36,599 nucleotides of DNA from Vannielia sp. (lineage in GTDB: Bacteria > Pseudomonadota > Alphaproteobacteria > Rhodobacterales > Rhodobacteraceae): positions 1 to 36,599 of the forward strand of contig NZ_JARGND010000018.1 of assembly GCF_029212645.1 (NCBI RefSeq). Direction: 5' to 3'. A program made the translations under genes and the position numbers. The notes beneath the pieces are model-generated. The model was given only the letters and a program-made list of their open reading frames with translations, made no database searches and was not told the origin of the DNA. Numbering within the stretch: the stretch's first letter is position 1; each line of letters begins with the position of its first letter. Positions 34,688-36,599 of this stretch are shown here, one piece after another.

Positions 34688-35785
34688 ATGGGCTTCAAGA
34701 CCGGCATCGTGGGGCTGCCCAATGTGGGCAAGTCGACGCTTTTCAACGCGCTGACCCGGACGGCAGCGGCGCAGGCGGCGAATTTTCCGTTCTGCACGAT
34801 CGAGCCGAACGTGGGCGAGGTGGCGGTGCCCGATGAGCGGCTGGACAAGCTCGCCGAGATCGCTGGCTCCAAGCAGATCATCCCGACGCGGATGACATTT
34901 GTTGACATTGCGGGCCTTGTGAAGGGCGCCAGCAAGGGGGAAGGGCTGGGCAACCAATTCCTTGCAAACATTAGAGAATGTGATGCGATTGCCCATGTGC
35001 TGCGCTGTTTTGAAGACGGTGAAGTGACTCATGTGGAAGGCCGTGTGAACCCGGTGGAAGATGCCGAGGTGATCGAAACTGAGCTTATGCTGTCTGACCT
35101 TGAAAGCATTGAAAAACGCCGTGCGGGGCTGGTGCGAAAGCTCAAGGGAAATGACAAGGAAGCCGCCCAGCAAGACCGCCTTTTGGCCGAGGCGCAGAAG
35201 GTGCTGGAAGAGGGCAAACCGGCCCGTGTGGTGGCGGTTGACGAGGACGATGAGAAGGCCTGGAAAGGGCTGCAACTGCTCACCACCAAGCCGATCCTCT
35301 ATGTGTGCAACGTGGCCGAAGACGAGGCCGCCGAGGGCAACGCCCACTCCGCCGCCGTGGCCAAAATGGCCGAGGAGCAGGGCGCGGCGAGCGTGGTAAT
35401 TTCGGCCAAGATCGAAGAGGAAATTTCGCAGCTGGACGCCGATGAAGCCGAAATGTTCCTTGAAGAACTGGGGCTTAAGGAAGCAGGCCTTGATAGGCTG
35501 ATCCGCGCGGGGCACGCCCTTTTGCACCTGCAAACCTACTTCACCGTTGGCCCCAAAGAGGCCCGCGCCTGGACCATCCCCGAGGGGACATCAGCCCCCA
35601 AAGCCGCCGGGGTGATCCACGGCGATTTTGAACGCGGCTTCATCCGCGCCGAGACCATCGCCTATGATGATTTTGTCGCCGCAGGGGGCGAGCAGGGGGC
35701 GAAGGAAGCGGGCAAAATGCGCGCCGAGGGCAAGGCCTATGTGGTGAAAGACGGCGACGTGCTGCACTTTTTGCACTCAAGCTGA
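34688..35785 (+). CDS. ychF: Redox-regulated ribosome-associated ATPase YchF
   Basis: A 365-residue member of the Obg-related TRAFAC group that prefers ATP. P-loop GLPNVGKST is at 9-17, switch II has DIAGLVKGASKGEGLGNQFL (about 73-92), and the NKxD position reads YVCNVAEDEA (NxxE), the ATP-preferring form. The C-terminal TGS domain ends VKDGDVLHFLHSS. It binds 70S ribosomes and affects stress and antioxidant responses in E. coli. The ribosome site (AGATAGGC) is weak. The frame is complete and typical in length. Confidence 0.96.
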   Translation: MGFKTGIVGLPNVGKSTLFNALTRTAAAQAANFPFCTIEPNVGEVAVPDERLDKLAEIAGSKQIIPTRMTFVDIAGLVKGASKGEGLGNQFLANIRECDAIAHVLRCFEDGEVTHVEGRVNPVEDAEVIETELMLSDLESIEKRRAGLVRKLKGNDKEAAQQDRLLAEAQKVLEEGKPARVVAVDEDDEKAWKGLQLLTTKPILYVCNVAEDEAAEGNAHSAAVAKMAEEQGAASVVISAKIEEEISQLDADEAEMFLEELGLKEAGLDRLIRAGHALLHLQTYFTVGPKEARAWTIPEGTSAPKAAGVIHGDFERGFIRAETIAYDDFVAAGGEQGAKEAGKMRAEGKAYVVKDGDVLHFLHSS

Positions 35786-35843
35786 GGCGGGGCCGGGGAG
35801 CGGCTGGTTTACAGTTAAAACCGGTCGATTTTTGGCGTTAACC

Positions 35844-35896
35844 GCAAAAAGATCACAGCCACAAGCGATGCACAACCAATGCACAAGCGATGCGCA
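35844..35896 (-). repeat. 11-bp tandem-unit intergenic element, copy C
   Basis: Read on the minus strand: TGCGCATCGCT, TGTGCATTGGT and TGTGCATCGCT in tandem, then TGTGGCTGTGATCTTTTTGC. It lies in the convergent gap between ychF and the TPR gene. The 34-bp end (35844-35877) matches 27855-27888 at 32 of 34 positions. Confidence 0.75.
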
Positions 35897-35954
35897 TCGG
35901 GTTTTAGCCGCCATGGTTAAGTGAACGGGGCGTGCGGGCGCAACAGGTGGGCGG

Positions 35955-36599
35955 TTAGCTGGTTTCGAGGGCGGTGATGCGGGCGAGTATGTTCTCGGCC
36001 ATGCCGATATACTGCGTCGCCCCGGCCTCGGTAAACACCTCCAGCGCCGCCTCTGCATGGGTGCGGGCGGCGGTTAGGTGGGTGGGGTCACCGGTTTTTT
36101 CGAAGTAGGCGATTTCCACGTTAGCGAGGTTGCCCTGCGTCCCGGCCCAATTGAGCGGCACGCGGTCGCGGGTCCGTTCCTTGAGCGCGGCGCGAAAGGC
36201 GGTGACGGCCTGCTCCAGCCGCTCGGTGCCGCTTTCGCGTTCCCCGAGGATGGCGAGCGCATTGCCAAGGTTCATCTGGGTCATGGCCCATTCAAGCGGC
36301 ACGCGCTCGCGGGTCCATTCCTTGAGCGCGACGCGATAGGCGGTGACGGCCTGCTCCAGCCGCTCGGTGCCGCTTTCGCGTTCTCCGAGGGTTTGCAGCG
36401 CAGTGGCAAGATCGTTTTGCAGCGTGCCGCGCTCATCGGCATCGGTGGCGCGCGCGAGGCTCTGGCGCGAGAGGGCGATGGCGATTTCCAGCGGCTGGGC
36501 GAGGCCCTTGTCACGGCCTTCTTCGTGGTGGGCGATGAAGATACCCCGCAGCGCCGCCACCCCGGCCTGCCCGCCCGCCGCGTGATCGGCGCGGCGGAT
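35955..36599 (-). CDS. TPR-repeat protein, partial (5' end beyond window)
   Basis: The last 215 or so codons of a longer gene; the frame stays open to the window edge. At least three TPR-like units of 47 residues are visible. The unit starts GERESGTERLEQAVTAYRVA, then LKEWTRERVPLEWAMTQMNLGNAL, and repeats almost exactly 47 residues on (DNA period 141 bp). A final helix, EAALEVFTEAGATQYIGMAEN, closes the solenoid. TPRs are protein-interaction scaffolds. The upstream domain, which would tell the role, is outside the window. The leftward 3' end is 59 bp from element C. Confidence 0.85.
   Translation of the reverse strand: MRRADHAAGGQAGVAALRGIFIAHHEEGRDKGLAQPLEIAIALSRQSLARATDADERGTLQNDLATALQTLGERESGTERLEQAVTAYRVALKEWTRERVPLEWAMTQMNLGNALAILGERESGTERLEQAVTAFRAALKERTRDRVPLNWAGTQGNLANVEIAYFEKTGDPTHLTAARTHAEAALEVFTEAGATQYIGMAENILARITALETS

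Overview
The window is a GC-rich piece of chromosome from an alphaproteobacterium, most likely a marine member of the Rhodobacterales (Roseobacter group). The proteins point there: a fused ATP sulfurylase/APS kinase, an Hsp20-DUF1150 pair, a Hint-domain protein, a BrnA-family small protein, an lgt-midA-pgeF operon with divergent ubiK, and trxB divergent from an Lrp regulator. Nearly all of it is compact housekeeping DNA with short gaps, 4-bp start/stop overlaps and convergent 3' overlaps. I see no rRNA, tRNA, CRISPR array, transposase, integrase or phage gene.

Layout. 1-717: non-coding, with an imperfect direct repeat and an 11-bp tandem element. 718-7675: SAM methyltransferase, gloB, clpA, an M23 peptidase, a class-IIA HAD protein and a manganese pyrophosphatase. 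7778-8902: LysE exporter divergent from an Lrp regulator. 9083-11215: groES-groEL with promoter, CIRCE operator and terminator. 11295-14946: EamA transporter, Nudix hydrolase, alpha/beta hydrolase and purE-purK. 15004-16057: DUF465 protein and hsp20-DUF1150. 16100-18621: sat/cysC fusion overlapping a methyltransferase gene. 18862-20544: trxB and lrp. 20583-22190: Hint-domain protein and a tiny basic protein in sparse DNA. 22191-25278: pgeF, midA, lgt and divergent ubiK. 25559-27816: YbjN protein, proC, csaA and tdk. 27854-29603: tandem-repeat element, orphan BrnA and an MFS transporter. 29807-31335: rplY and pth. 31366-33218: DUF167 protein, HDAC-like hydrolase and an unknown membrane protein. 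33179-35785: trpA, a frameshifted VOC gene and ychF. 35844-36599: a third tandem-repeat element and a TPR gene cut by the window edge.

How the genes work together. Protein quality control is prominent (ClpA, GroESL, Hsp20, a thioredoxin reductase). Envelope upkeep is covered by lgt, pgeF and the M23 peptidase, and translation by rplY, pth, csaA and ychF. Biosynthesis genes are purEK, trpA, proC and sat/cysC. Exporters and Lrp regulators suggest amino-acid-responsive control.

The most unusual items are an intergenic element built of 11-bp units that occurs three times at unrelated loci, a Hint-domain protein with no visible catalytic cysteine, a BrnA antitoxin-family gene with no toxin partner, a transcription terminator embedded in a signal-peptide coding region, and a VOC gene broken at a C homopolymer. 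I did not find a complete new multi-gene defence or mobile system.
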